Positions 1-8,388 of a stretch of DNA of 19,389 nucleotides are shown here, one piece after another (within the stretch, counting starts at the first letter, position 1; each line of letters starts with the position of its first letter). The DNA is from Opitutia bacterium UBA7397 (lineage in GTDB: Bacteria; Verrucomicrobiota; Verrucomicrobiia; Opitutales; UBA953). Under the pieces are notes generated by a model. The model did no database searches and was not told the origin of the DNA. It worked only from the letters and a program-made list of their open reading frames with translations. A program made the translations under genes and the position numbers. The stretch lies in contig DKND01000069.1 in the NCBI GenBank assembly GCA_002470605.1, positions 14,875 to 34,263 on the forward strand, in the 5' to 3' direction.

Positions 1-2021
1 CTTTGGTAAATCGATCGTTTGGTGATCGCATCGTAATTGGACGTGACGAAACCCGAATAAACCGAGTTAAGCGTGATCTGCGCGTTGACCACCAACTGGC
101 GCGTCGGGGTTACTTCGGTGAGTTCGATCCAGCTTACGGATGTTCGCCAGAAATCTCCGGAATTAAAGGCGATACTTTGGGTCGATTCTAGCGGGGTGCT
201 GCCTCCGTTGGGTAGGCGCATGAACGAGTCAATCGTCACCCAGGGGGCAGGCGTCAGGCTGATGTGCGTGAGGAAGTCGCTGCGACCGGTCTCGGCCTCG
301 GTGGCGCCTTTGTGCCAATCGGTGTAAAAGTCCGCCCGTAAAAGGTCGCGGGTTCCGGCCTGGGTGTCGCGGGTTGCCAAGGTATTACGGATGCCAAAGC
401 GGACCACTTCGGTATCCGTGGTCGAGGCGGCGTCCGCTCGATCTGCCAGATCGACTTCATCCAAGACCGAAACGGCCGTGGCCCGTTGCGCGACGGGCAT
501 CTGTCCGATGTTTCGGTCAGCTCCTGGTAGGGCGCGGAATTGGATGATGGGTCGAAGGGTGTGCCTCATTCCATTGATACCCCATTTATCCGCGACCAAA
601 TCCCAAGATCCGGTCGCGAGGCCTTCGAGGTCAAATCCGGCTTGTCCGATGACTTTTGAAGCGCTACCCGAATTGTCCAAACTCGAAGACCATCCGGTGG
701 TGCGGACGCCGGCAACGGGTTTGAAGGTGAGCCAATCTTGAAAGGCGATGGGATAAATCAAACCGTAGTAAGCATCAATCCGTCCGGTCGACCAGTTCGT
801 TTGATCCGCGGGCAGCGGGATGGCCGCCGAAGGGCGCTCGGAAAGATAGCCAGCCGTCACGAAGCTTCGCTGTTTCAATCCAGAGTCACCCAAGGAAGTT
901 TGCGGCAGATCAAACCTGACTTCAGGATACTTTTGGACGATGTCCTGGTAGTTGTCGACTTTGGCTACGACATTGGCCGAAAGGAAGCCATTGGCGAGCG
1001 GGGCGGAGATTTCAAAATTGGCCTGCGGTACGCCCGTGCGGTCTAAGAGGTTGGGCCGAAAGTCACGAATGAAGTCGGGGTCGCTTTGGGCGAAGAGTTG
1101 ACCCGCGATTTCAATGCCGCTCGAAGTGCGGCCATTGATCTCACCCAAGACGAAATCGCGATTGTTTCCAGGACTCCGTCCAAAAGTGTCGAGGAGCGAC
1201 ACGCCGCGGTCATTGATGAATCCGGCCTGAAAGCGGCCTTTCCAGACGGTATCTCCGTTGGCTACTTTGGCGTTGTCGTAGCGTAAGGCCGGTCCGTAAA
1301 GAAAGCCGGACTTGGTGTAGTAATCAAACAAGGCGCCGACCCAGAGCGAAGGGGTCTGGCGTGCGAGCGCAGTCGTGCGGACGAAGAAACCTTTGTTGTC
1401 CGAGTTACCCATGCTCAGGTAGACATCGTACGGGATGTCTTTATAGCCTTCTTGACCATAGTAAGGTAGGACGAAGAACGGCATCCCGGCGAGGTGAGGC
1501 TTCACGTTTCGCATCGTCAGCCAATTGTCTTTTTCAGAATAGTTGGCTTCGCTGATATCTAAGTGCATGCCCCATTCGGAAGGTTCGTTGTTCCACATCC
1601 GGACTCCCTTCATGGATTTATCACCTTTGACAATTTTTAATTCCTCCGCTGTGAAGTAGACTGGGCTCTTGCCGAAGCGAACGTTGGTTGCGATGGTGGT
1701 ATCGGCCTTGGGATCGACGACGACTTTTTCGCCGATGACGCGAAGCGCTTTGGTGGCGTAGACGACATCCCCTTCCGCGGTAATGACGCCCGTCCGATAG
1801 TCGACTCGGATCTTTTTCGCCCACAGGACGGAGTCCCGGCTTTCGAGGCGCGCATTGGTTGCCACGAAGACTTTGCCGTTTTCCTCAAAGCCTAGGTCGT
1901 CGCCTTCGATGTTAGGCATCTTGGCGATGGTCTTCTGCACTGCCGATGTTTCCTCGGCGGCATAGGCTCTCAGTGCGAGCCCAAGGCTTGCGGCAAGAAT
2001 CCAGAAACGACGGCCAGGCAT
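1..2021 (-). CDS. lptD: LPS-assembly protein LptD, outer membrane (C-terminus cut off by window edge)
   Basis: The minus-strand frame is open from an ATG at 2021 to the left edge, giving 673 codons with no stop. LptD is the outer-membrane beta-barrel that inserts lipopolysaccharide into the outer leaflet, using a periplasmic OstA/LptA-like domain to receive it. The first ~22 residues form a signal peptide (Arg-Arg, a hydrophobic core, then Ala-Tyr-Ala-Ala). Residues ~40-145 look like an OstA/LptA beta-jellyroll (phrases such as ITAEGDVVY). Residue ~180 onward has the LptD-type stretch PFFVLPYY, followed by many alternating aromatic/polar strands as in a barrel. Family members are usually 750-900 residues, so roughly 100-200 residues are missing. 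GGAAGG directly abuts the ATG, which is too close for a good ribosome site; the start rests on the signal peptide. It diverges from glgB. The family call is from recalled motifs; another OstA-family barrel is the alternative. Confidence 0.82.
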   Translation of the reverse strand, partial: MPGRRFWILAASLGLALRAYAAEETSAVQKTIAKMPNIEGDDLGFEENGKVFVATNARLESRDSVLWAKKIRVDYRTGVITAEGDVVYATKALRVIGEKVVVDPKADTTIATNVRFGKSPVYFTAEELKIVKGDKSMKGVRMWNNEPSEWGMHLDISEANYSEKDNWLTMRNVKPHLAGMPFFVLPYYGQEGYKDIPYDVYLSMGNSDNKGFFVRTTALARQTPSLWVGALFDYYTKSGFLYGPALRYDNAKVANGDTVWKGRFQAGFINDRGVSLLDTFGRSPGNNRDFVLGEINGRTSSGIEIAGQLFAQSDPDFIRDFRPNLLDRTGVPQANFEISAPLANGFLSANVVAKVDNYQDIVQKYPEVRFDLPQTSLGDSGLKQRSFVTAGYLSERPSAAIPLPADQTNWSTGRIDAYYGLIYPIAFQDWLTFKPVAGVRTTGWSSSLDNSGSASKVIGQAGFDLEGLATGSWDLVADKWGINGMRHTLRPIIQFRALPGADRNIGQMPVAQRATAVSVLDEVDLADRADAASTTDTEVVRFGIRNTLATRDTQAGTRDLLRADFYTDWHKGATEAETGRSDFLTHISLTPAPWVTIDSFMRLPNGGSTPLESTQSIAFNSGDFWRTSVSWIELTEVTPTRQLVVNAQITLNSVYSGFVTSNYDAITKRSIYQ

Positions 2022-2088
2022 CCTTCCGAGACTTGTCGCTCTGGGGCTTCCCTCAAGTATTTTCGGGCAATGAGCGCTTGCCGACCTT

Positions 2089-2110
2089 GGAGGAGCGTGG
2101 ATTGTCCTCC
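2089..2110 (+). promoter_or_regulatory. Shine-Dalgarno-like GGAGGA paired with TCCTCC just before glgB start
   Basis: GGAGGA (2089-2094) is complementary to TCCTCC (2105-2110), which ends one base before the ATG at 2112. The two could form a 6-bp hairpin with a 10-nt loop. The purine block lies 17 nt from the ATG, farther than usual for a ribosome site, and the hairpin would hide it. Whether it matters for translation is inference. It also bears on the start choice, because the upstream ATG at 2070 lies outside the hairpin. Confidence 0.35.
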
Positions 2111-2111
2111 T

Positions 2112-4337
2112 ATGCGCATCAGTCCAGCTGAATTGACCGCCCTGGCGGATGCCACCGAGACCTCGCCGCACCGCTTTTTAGGCCTCCATGCCTTGGCTGG
2201 TGGGGGTTGTGTCGTTCGAGCCCTCTTTCCCGGTGCGGTACGGTGTGAACTTTTCAAGGCCAAGAGCAAGCAGGGTGTCGCCATGGTGCGACTGCACGAC
2301 GCAGGGATCTTCGAGTTAGAACTGATCGGTGCCGCCGATTTTCATTACCGCTTCCAAGTCGCCTACGTCGATGGCACCGTGCACGATGCCGAAGACCCTT
2401 ATCGTTTTTTGCCGACGATCTCCGAGCGAGATCTTTTCCTAATCGGAAAGGGCGATGATCATGGGGCTCACTATAAGTTCGGTTCTCACTTGCGGACGAT
2501 TGACGGCGTCGCCGGGGTTTCTTTCTTGGTCTGGGCGCCTTCCGCCCGCCGCGTTTCCGTGGTTGGCGATCATAACCTCTGGAACGGGCGCTCCCATCCG
2601 ATGCGGGCCCTAGGGGCCTCGGGAATCTGGGAGCTATTCCTTCCCGGTCTCGCGGCTGGCGCCCGATATAAATATGAAATCGTGGGCCCGCATGATGCGA
2701 CGCCTTTCCTGAAGACGGATCCGTACGGCTTGCATTTCGAGCCTTCGCCCAATCATGCGGCGATCGTGTGCGACCTCTCCGCCTATGTCTGGCATGATGC
2801 CGAATGGATGGAGGCCCGTAAACGCACCGATTTGCGCCGTCGGCCGATGTCCGTCTATGAAGTCCATCTGGCTTCTTGGCGCCGCGTTCCCGAAGAGGGC
2901 GGACGGGTGCTGAACTATCGCGAGCTCGGTATTCAATTGGCCGAATACTGTAATAAGCTCGGTTTCACCCACGTGGAACTGATGCCGCCGTCCGAGCACC
3001 CCTTCGATGGTTCATGGGGATATCAAGTGACGGGCTTCTTCGCTCCCACCCATCGTTTTGGCTCCCCGTTGGATTTCATGCTGATGGTCGATACTCTCCA
3101 TCAAGCTGGCGTCGGCGTAATCGTCGATTGGGTGCCCGCACATTTCCCGCGAGATTTTTTCGCTTTGGCCCGCTTTGATGGTACGCACCTTTATGAGCAT
3201 GCCGATCCGCGTCTCGGGGAACATCAAGACTGGGGCACGCTCATCTTCAATTATGGCCGGCATGAAGTCCGTGGTTTCCTGACTTCCTCCGCGCTTTCTT
3301 GGCTGGAGCGCTTTCACGTCGATGGCTTGCGCGTCGATGCGGTGGCTTCGATGTTGTACCTCGATTATTCCCGCAAGGCCGGCGAATGGATTCCGAACCG
3401 TCATGGCGGTCGCGAAAATATCGAAGCCATCGATTTCCTGCGGCACGTTAATTCCCTGATACATCTCTATCAGCCCGGCGTTGTCTTGATTGCCGAGGAG
3501 TCGACATCTTTCCCGGGAGTGACCAAGGCCGTGGCGGACGGCGGGCTGGGCTTCGACTTCAAATGGAACATGGGCTGGATGCACGATACGCTTTCATATT
3601 TCCGCCAAGATCCTCTGTTCCGTAAGTTCAACCATGATAAGCTGACTTTCGGCATGCTTTACCAGTGGACCGAATCGTTCATGCAGGCTTTTTCGCATGA
3701 CGAAGTGGTGCACGGTAAGGGTTCGCTGATCAATAAGATGGGGGCCGGCGACAATGAGACGAAGGCCGCTAATCTCCGTTGTTTGTTGGCTTTGCAGTGG
3801 GCTTGGCCGGGTAAGAAGACCCTTTTTATGGGCTGTGAGTTTGGCCAATTCGCGGAATGGAAATACGATCAATCGCTTGATTGGCATTTGCTCGAATACC
3901 CTTTGCACGCCGGTTTACAAAGCCTCGTCCGTGATCTTAACCAGCTTTATGTCGGCGACGTTGCGCTGGCGGAGAACGAGTTGAATCCGGATAGTTTTGC
4001 TTGGATCAATGCGGAAGATGGCGCCCAGAGCGTCTTGGTTTTCGAACGCAAGAGCTCGGCCTGCCACTGGGTCGTGGTGGGTAACTTCACCCCAGTCGAG
4101 CGGACGTATCGCTTCGGCGTGCCTAAGGCTGGGCGATGGGAAGAGGCCCTGAATACGGACTCCAAACACTATGCTGGCAAAGGCCTTGGTAATCTCGGCG
4201 GCGTGGATTCCGAAAAGATTCCGTGCCACGGGCGCGAGCACTCCCTCGAAGTCCGTCTCCCAGGTTTATCGCTGGTGATTTTCCGACAGGCCGATCGTCC
4301 GCTTCCGCGCTCATCGGTCAAGAAAGCGAAGCGATAA
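2112..4337 (+). CDS. glgB: 1,4-alpha-glucan branching enzyme GlgB (GH13_9)
   Basis: GlgB cuts alpha-1,4-glucan chains and re-attaches them through alpha-1,6 bonds during glycogen synthesis in the cytoplasm. From the chosen ATG the protein has 741 residues, close to E. coli GlgB (728). A first N-terminal beta module and a CBM48 module (WAPSARRVSVVGDHNLWNG, ~140-160) precede the GH13 barrel. Conserved blocks are DWVPAHFP (~339), GLRVDAV with nucleophile Asp409, AEES with acid/base Glu462, and SHDEVVHGKGS with transition-state Asp530; their spacing matches E. coli exactly. A C-terminal beta domain and a short Lys/Arg-rich end follow. An in-frame ATG at 2070 would add 14 residues unlike the family; the 2112 start gives MRISPAEL, which matches homolog N-termini. 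No glgA, glgC or glgX lies nearby. The next gene follows after 3 nt, so the two are probably co-transcribed. Confidence 0.96.
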   Translation: MRISPAELTALADATETSPHRFLGLHALAGGGCVVRALFPGAVRCELFKAKSKQGVAMVRLHDAGIFELELIGAADFHYRFQVAYVDGTVHDAEDPYRFLPTISERDLFLIGKGDDHGAHYKFGSHLRTIDGVAGVSFLVWAPSARRVSVVGDHNLWNGRSHPMRALGASGIWELFLPGLAAGARYKYEIVGPHDATPFLKTDPYGLHFEPSPNHAAIVCDLSAYVWHDAEWMEARKRTDLRRRPMSVYEVHLASWRRVPEEGGRVLNYRELGIQLAEYCNKLGFTHVELMPPSEHPFDGSWGYQVTGFFAPTHRFGSPLDFMLMVDTLHQAGVGVIVDWVPAHFPRDFFALARFDGTHLYEHADPRLGEHQDWGTLIFNYGRHEVRGFLTSSALSWLERFHVDGLRVDAVASMLYLDYSRKAGEWIPNRHGGRENIEAIDFLRHVNSLIHLYQPGVVLIAEESTSFPGVTKAVADGGLGFDFKWNMGWMHDTLSYFRQDPLFRKFNHDKLTFGMLYQWTESFMQAFSHDEVVHGKGSLINKMGAGDNETKAANLRCLLALQWAWPGKKTLFMGCEFGQFAEWKYDQSLDWHLLEYPLHAGLQSLVRDLNQLYVGDVALAENELNPDSFAWINAEDGAQSVLVFERKSSACHWVVVGNFTPVERTYRFGVPKAGRWEEALNTDSKHYAGKGLGNLGGVDSEKIPCHGREHSLEVRLPGLSLVIFRQADRPLPRSSVKKAKR

Positions 4338-4340
4338 AAG

Positions 4341-4649
4341 ATGGCTTCCCGCTCTGATACTTTTCGGGTGCATGTGGCGGCCGATCCCGCCAACCCGCTC
4401 TTTCGTTTTTCACTCGGTCAAGCTTTGCTCACCGAAGGAGATCATAGGGGTGCGCTAGAGCACCTGCGTATCGCCGCGGATTCAAAGTCGGATTGGATGA
4501 TGCCAAGGATTCTCCTCGGAAAATGCTACCTCGCTTCCGACCTTCGAGCCGAAGCCAAGGCTGTCTTGGACGAAGCACTTGTTCTCGCCGTTGCCCAAGG
4601 ACACGAGGAGCCAGAGGAAGAGCTACGAGCGCTACTGGCGACGCTCTGA
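4341..4649 (+). CDS. Small TPR-repeat protein
   Basis: This 102-residue soluble protein has no signal peptide. Its sequence fits about two tetratricopeptide helix pairs: residues ~12-45 (PANPLFRFSLGQALLTEGD then GALEHLRIA) and ~48-82 (WMMPRILLGKCYLASD then EAKAVLDEAL), with the TPR pattern of small residues and Ala at turn positions. The C-terminus is acidic (EEPEEELRALLATL). TPR proteins are binding scaffolds and no enzyme function can be assigned. The ATG lies 3 nt after the glgB stop, so it is probably translated from the glgB mRNA; whether it acts in glycogen metabolism is unknown. It converges on the sulfatase gene, with only 4 nt between stop codons and no clear terminator. Confidence 0.75.
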   Translation: MASRSDTFRVHVAADPANPLFRFSLGQALLTEGDHRGALEHLRIAADSKSDWMMPRILLGKCYLASDLRAEAKAVLDEALVLAVAQGHEEPEEELRALLATL

Positions 4650-4653
4650 GGTC

Positions 4654-6582
4654 TTACTCCGTCTCAGGATAAGGCAGGAAGGTCGTGAAGCTGATCGTCT
4701 TGACCGCGGTCTGTTTCATGAAGGCGCTGCGCATCGGGCCCGGTTGGTCGATACGTTCGAGGATGACGCGGCGGAGGTCCATGACCGCTGACTTTGCCTT
4801 CTGGAGCGGACGAATCGTCAAGGTGTTATCGCCGGCCGTCAGCTCAATCTGGCCGATTTCACGTGGAACAAAGCGCTGAAAGTGGCCGGTCTCCTCGACC
4901 GTGAACTCGCATTTGCTGGCGCCAGCTTCGACCGCGACGGTCGAGCCGCCGCTACCCTTGCCGCAGCCTTGCAGGACCGTCACGCGATACTTACCGGCCA
5001 GCGGGGCCGTGAATTTCCACGAAGCGGTATCTTCGACGTTCACCCAGAAGCCGAGGGTATCTTTTTGCGGCAGGTCTTCATACTTCATCTTCGTGGCCTT
5101 CACCTGAGCTTCTTTGGCTTCCAGATAAATGAGCGCATTGCCTCCACCGGTGCTGGAATCGTCCATGGCTTTGCGCCAATAGGCTTGGAGGGGGCGCATG
5201 GCCTCGGAGGTCGCGGCTGCCTTGATGAGTGTAGGGTCGAGTTTGACGAAGCACTCATTCCATAGGCTGCGATTGAATTGAGGATTAGCGACCATCGGCT
5301 TAGCTCCGACGCTGCGGCGCCAGGCTTCGAGTTTCCCGCGCATCGCGGCCACCCGGGCTGGTTCAACAGCGGCCAGATCCAAGGTTTCGCTGGGATCCTT
5401 CGATAGGTTGAATAACTCCATGCGTCCGGTCTCGTAGAACTCGATTAGTTTCCAGTCGCCTTCCCGAATCACGCCTCCTGGTTGGCTGCCTTGATTCATG
5501 TAGTGAGGCTGATGCCAGCAAAGAACGCGCGTATCTGTCTGCGGTTTGCTGTCGAAAAGGACCGGCGAAAGATCTTGGAAATCCTGGATGGTGGGCGGCG
5601 TGATTTTCGCGAGGGCGCAGAACGTGGACGTGATGTCGCCCAGCACTACTGGCTCCGAGATCACTTTGGTCGCAAGGTGCCCCGGGTAGCGGATGATCAA
5701 GGGCGTTCGGATGCCTCCTTCGTAGAGAAAGCCTTTGCCGGCGCGCGACGGCGCATTGAAGGTGGGCGGGCTTTCTTTGAGCTCGGAGACGTGGACGCCG
5801 CCGTTGTCGGAAGCGAAGACGACAAAGGTGTTCTTCGAAAGGCCGTTATCCTCAAGGGCCTTCAGGACGCGACCGCAGGCGACGTCGAGTGACTCCACCA
5901 GCGCGGCGTAGGTCGGGTGAAAGGCCTTCGCGTTCGCTTCGATGCCTTTGGCGGGAGCGGCCAGCGGGATATGCGGATTGTCGAAGGCTAGGTAGAGAAA
6001 GAAAGGTTTGGCTTTATTGCGCTCGATGAATTTCACCGCGTAGTCCGCATGCCCGAGCTCACCTTTTCCACCCATCGGCGATTCTGCGCCCGGATTGGCT
6101 TTGCCGGCGAAGTATTCATCGAAGCCGTGGTCCGTCGGCTGATGGCCTTTGCCGCCGAGGTGCCATTTGCCGACGGCACCCGTCGCATACCCTTTGGCTT
6201 TAAGTAGCTCGGCGATGGTCTGCACACCGACAGGAAGATTATTATTAAGAATCGGTGCCATCAGGCGGTGCGAAGCGCGATCCGAACGGCCGGGCAGGAA
6301 GGTGGTGATGTTAAGGCGCGCAGGGTTCTGGCCCGTCAGGAGGGCGGCGCGGGAGGCGGAGCAGACTGAGGCTGCCGCATAGGCTGAAGTGAAACGGGCG
6401 CCTTCGGTGGCGAGTTTGTCGAGGTTAGGGGTGTTCTGATCCTTCCGACCGAAACAGCCTAGGTCATTGATGCCGAGGTCATCAGCGAGGAGGATGACAA
6501 AGTTGGGCCGGGTTTCTTGCGCGATGACCGGAACGAGCGCGAGCAAGGCGCCGAGGAACAGGCTGAAGATGAGGCGGGGCAT
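4654..6582 (-). CDS. Secreted S1-family sulfatase with C-terminal beta-sandwich module
   Basis: This 642-residue protein is predicted to be an exported arylsulfatase-type enzyme hydrolysing sulfate esters, probably on polysaccharides or glycans. Residues 1-21 are a signal peptide ending VIAQ. Calcium-site residues lie in LLADDLG (Asp34, Asp35). The modification motif CSASR (74-78) has the Cys that becomes formylglycine (C-x-A/P-x-R). GKWHLG (138-143), ASDNGG (257-262) and GKGFLYEGGIRTP (282-294) are further S1 landmarks. Residues ~475-625 form an extra domain (LIYLEAKEAQV, ASWKF.APLAGKYRV, GHFQRF, VMDLRRVIL) resembling carbohydrate-binding-type beta-sandwiches appended to PVC sulfatases. No formylglycine-generating enzyme or glycoside hydrolase gene is in view, so maturation must rely on a distant gene. 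It diverges from the 6642 gene with 59 bp between. The substrate cannot be read from sequence. Confidence 0.93.
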   Translation of the reverse strand: MPRLIFSLFLGALLALVPVIAQETRPNFVILLADDLGINDLGCFGRKDQNTPNLDKLATEGARFTSAYAAASVCSASRAALLTGQNPARLNITTFLPGRSDRASHRLMAPILNNNLPVGVQTIAELLKAKGYATGAVGKWHLGGKGHQPTDHGFDEYFAGKANPGAESPMGGKGELGHADYAVKFIERNKAKPFFLYLAFDNPHIPLAAPAKGIEANAKAFHPTYAALVESLDVACGRVLKALEDNGLSKNTFVVFASDNGGVHVSELKESPPTFNAPSRAGKGFLYEGGIRTPLIIRYPGHLATKVISEPVVLGDITSTFCALAKITPPTIQDFQDLSPVLFDSKPQTDTRVLCWHQPHYMNQGSQPGGVIREGDWKLIEFYETGRMELFNLSKDPSETLDLAAVEPARVAAMRGKLEAWRRSVGAKPMVANPQFNRSLWNECFVKLDPTLIKAAATSEAMRPLQAYWRKAMDDSSTGGGNALIYLEAKEAQVKATKMKYEDLPQKDTLGFWVNVEDTASWKFTAPLAGKYRVTVLQGCGKGSGGSTVAVEAGASKCEFTVEETGHFQRFVPREIGQIELTAGDNTLTIRPLQKAKSAVMDLRRVILERIDQPGPMRSAFMKQTAVKTISFTTFLPYPETE

Positions 6583-6641
6583 GACTTGGGTTTAACGTCT
6601 CGCCGAGTTGTGCAAAGGGAAAAACCGACTTCGGTACCCTC

Positions 6642-7055
6642 ATGGACCTTCGTTTAATCCAATCCGGTGTGGCTTGCGTCGATGTCGCCATGGCCTCGGT
6701 CTCGTGGCTGATCCTGCTCTGTACTTATCCCGACTTCGCCCGCTGGCGGGTCGCAGGCTTCGCCGAGGCGCATGAGGCTTATACCCGTCGCGTGGGCTGG
6801 GTCGTGGGGCCTCTGCTGCTCGCCCAACTCGGCGGGCATGTCTGGCTGACTATCGTCGCCGGCGGTGGCTTTGGCTTCGGTCTCGTCCTCATGTGCTGGG
6901 CGCTGACGGCCGCCTGGTCCGTGCCGTGTCATCGGCGGCTTCAGCAGGAAGGCCCGACGTCGCCGGCGCTGGGCGAACTGGTGCGCTCGCATGCCTGGCG
7001 GACGGTGGGATGGTCGGTCTTGGCCGGCGTTTCTTTCGTGCAGGCGGCGGGTTGA
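6642..7055 (+). CDS. Uncharacterised 4-TM inner-membrane protein
   Basis: This 137-residue protein has four hydrophobic helices (~9-29, ~51-75, ~78-96, ~117-136). Conserved-looking residues are EAHEAYTRRVGWVVGP between helices 1 and 2, and WSVPCHRRLQ after helix 3, followed by HAWRTVGW. I recall this layout (H-x-x-Y-x-x-R, then P-x-H-R-R-L, then a W-R-T motif) from a widespread uncharacterised bacterial membrane family with no assigned function. The His/Arg pairs near membrane faces are suggestive of a small-ligand or cofactor site, but that is speculation. mntH starts ~27 nt downstream, so the two may share a transcript. The long minus-strand frame opposite is a shadow. Confidence 0.72.
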   Translation: MDLRLIQSGVACVDVAMASVSWLILLCTYPDFARWRVAGFAEAHEAYTRRVGWVVGPLLLAQLGGHVWLTIVAGGGFGFGLVLMCWALTAAWSVPCHRRLQQEGPTSPALGELVRSHAWRTVGWSVLAGVSFVQAAG

Positions 7056-7081
7056 CAGGGTGTGGCCGTCGGCGATGCTCA

Positions 7082-8368
7082 ATGGTGATGAGGACAGATA
7101 AACCGACCCAAGCCCGCCAAGCCTCGCGCATGGCAGCTTTCCGTCGTTTCCTTGCATTTGTGGGCCCAGGTTTTTTGGTCGCCGTGGGTTACATGGACCC
7201 GGGGAATTGGGCGACGGATCTGGCCGGTGGTTCGCGTTACGGTTATTCGCTCCTCTGGGTCATCTTGCTTTCCAATTTAATGGCGGTACTTTTTCAGCAT
7301 CTATGCGTGCGCTTGAACGTGGCTACGGGTCTCGATCTCGCGCAGGCCTGTCGCCAGCGCTATTCTCCTTTCGTCGGTAAATTCCTTTGGGCCTCGGCTC
7401 AAATTGGAATCATCGCGTGCGACTTGGCCGAGCTGCTGGGCTCTGCCATCGCCCTTCAGATCCTCTTCGGCATCCCGCTCTTTTTCGGAGCGATTATCAC
7501 GGCCCTGGATGTCTTGATTCTGCTGGCCCTGACGCGCTTGGGCTATCGTTGGTTGGAGGCTTTTGTCGCCGTCCTTGTTTTTACTACTGCGGCCTGCATC
7601 GGGGTGGAACTCCTTCTGGCCCAGCCCGTCATGGCTGAGGTTTTACGCGGTTTTATTCCGACGACGGAAGTGCTGGCTCGTCCTGGTATGCTCTTTATCG
7701 CCCTTGGTATTATCGGCGCCACCGTGATGCCGCATAATCTCTATCTGCATTCCTCAATCGTCGGGACGCGGTCTTTCGGTCTGACGGAGGCATCGAAGAA
7801 GGAAGCCATCCGCTTCGCGACTTTAGATTCCACCATCGCCCTGACTTTTGCCTTCTTCGTTAACGCCGGCTTGCTCGTACTCAGCGCCGCTGCTTTTCAT
7901 GGGCGACCCGAAGCGGTGACGGATATCCGTGAGGCGCATCGCTTGCTTGATGGCGTCCTTGGTTCGACGATCGCGGGTACGCTTTTTGCCTTGGCACTTT
8001 TATCCTCCGGCCAAAACGCGACCATCACTGGCACTTTGGCCGGTCAAATCGTGCTCGAAGGTTTTCTGAAGATTAAAACCGTGGGCTGGGTCGTCCGTAT
8101 TGCCACCCGTCTGGCCGCGCTGTTGCCTGCCTTGGTTGTGTTGGGACTATCCGGAGAGGGGAGGGTGGAATCCCTCTTATTGTGGAGTCAGGTCATTCTT
8201 AGCTTACAGCTCGGCTTTGCTTGCTGGCCTTTGGTGAAAATGACCGGCGATTCTGCTTTTATGGGTAATTACGTTTCACCTCGGTGGGTTAATCTTTTGG
8301 GCTGGGTAGCCACCTTGGTGATCGTTTCCGCCAGCCTCTGGTTTGTGGCAGATTTTTTTGTTCATTAG
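7082..8368 (+). CDS. mntH: Nramp-family divalent metal transporter (MntH-like)
   Basis: Nramp proteins import Mn2+, Fe2+ or related ions with protons across the inner membrane. From the ATG at 7082 the protein has 428 residues and about eleven hydrophobic segments. The metal-binding DPGN of helix 1 (Asp39, Asn42) and the helix-6 motif ATVMPHNLYLHS (Ala213, Met216) are intact; the Met is the soft ligand that favours Mn/Fe/Cd over Mg. Possible starts are 7082, 7088 and 7130, all in frame. The open frame reaches back to 6893, but that part overlaps the preceding gene. None of the starts has a clear ribosome site. The stop codon TAG is inside the left arm of a strong inverted repeat. No MntR, Fur or Mn-riboswitch sequence was recognised upstream; position after the 4-TM gene suggests co-transcription. 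Confidence 0.93.
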   Translation: MVMRTDKPTQARQASRMAAFRRFLAFVGPGFLVAVGYMDPGNWATDLAGGSRYGYSLLWVILLSNLMAVLFQHLCVRLNVATGLDLAQACRQRYSPFVGKFLWASAQIGIIACDLAELLGSAIALQILFGIPLFFGAIITALDVLILLALTRLGYRWLEAFVAVLVFTTAACIGVELLLAQPVMAEVLRGFIPTTEVLARPGMLFIALGIIGATVMPHNLYLHSSIVGTRSFGLTEASKKEAIRFATLDSTIALTFAFFVNAGLLVLSAAAFHGRPEAVTDIREAHRLLDGVLGSTIAGTLFALALLSSGQNATITGTLAGQIVLEGFLKIKTVGWVVRIATRLAALLPALVVLGLSGEGRVESLLLWSQVILSLQLGFACWPLVKMTGDSAFMGNYVSPRWVNLLGWVATLVIVSASLWFVADFFVH

Positions 8369-8388
8369 TATAAATATATGCTAATGAA
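8361..8388. repeat. 12-bp inverted repeat with AATA loop at the mntH stop
   Basis: TTCATTAGTATA (8361-8372) pairs with TATGCTAATGAA (8377-8388), leaving loop AATA. All pairs are Watson-Crick except one T-G. The left arm contains the mntH stop codon. The outer eight bases on each side are a perfect inverted repeat. It is AT-rich and has its T-run (8353-8359) upstream of the stem rather than downstream, so it does not look like a standard intrinsic terminator for mntH. It could be a weak transcript 3' hairpin or a dimeric repressor operator; the sequence alone does not decide. Confidence 0.6.

Noticed and set aside
3..1555. Several plus-strand frames of 60-125 codons at the left end
   Set aside because: The minus strand is one uninterrupted LptD frame through the whole region; these frames are short, overlapping and without domains.
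3012..3584. 190-codon open frame on the minus strand inside glgB
   Set aside because: It lies wholly opposite the conserved GH13 catalytic region, has no recognisable domain and no ribosome site; a shadow of GC-rich coding sequence.
4646..4667. CTGAG/CTCAG stem between the TPR gene and the sulfatase
   Set aside because: Only five good pairs with a 13-nt loop and no T-run; not supported as a terminator.
6893..7081. N-terminal extension of mntH by 63 codons
   Set aside because: It overlaps the 4-TM gene in another frame and adds residues unlike any Nramp N-terminus.
6654..7157. 167-codon minus-strand frame opposite the 4-TM gene and mntH start
   Set aside because: The plus strand encodes a clear four-helix membrane protein; the minus product is Arg/Pro/His-rich with no family features.
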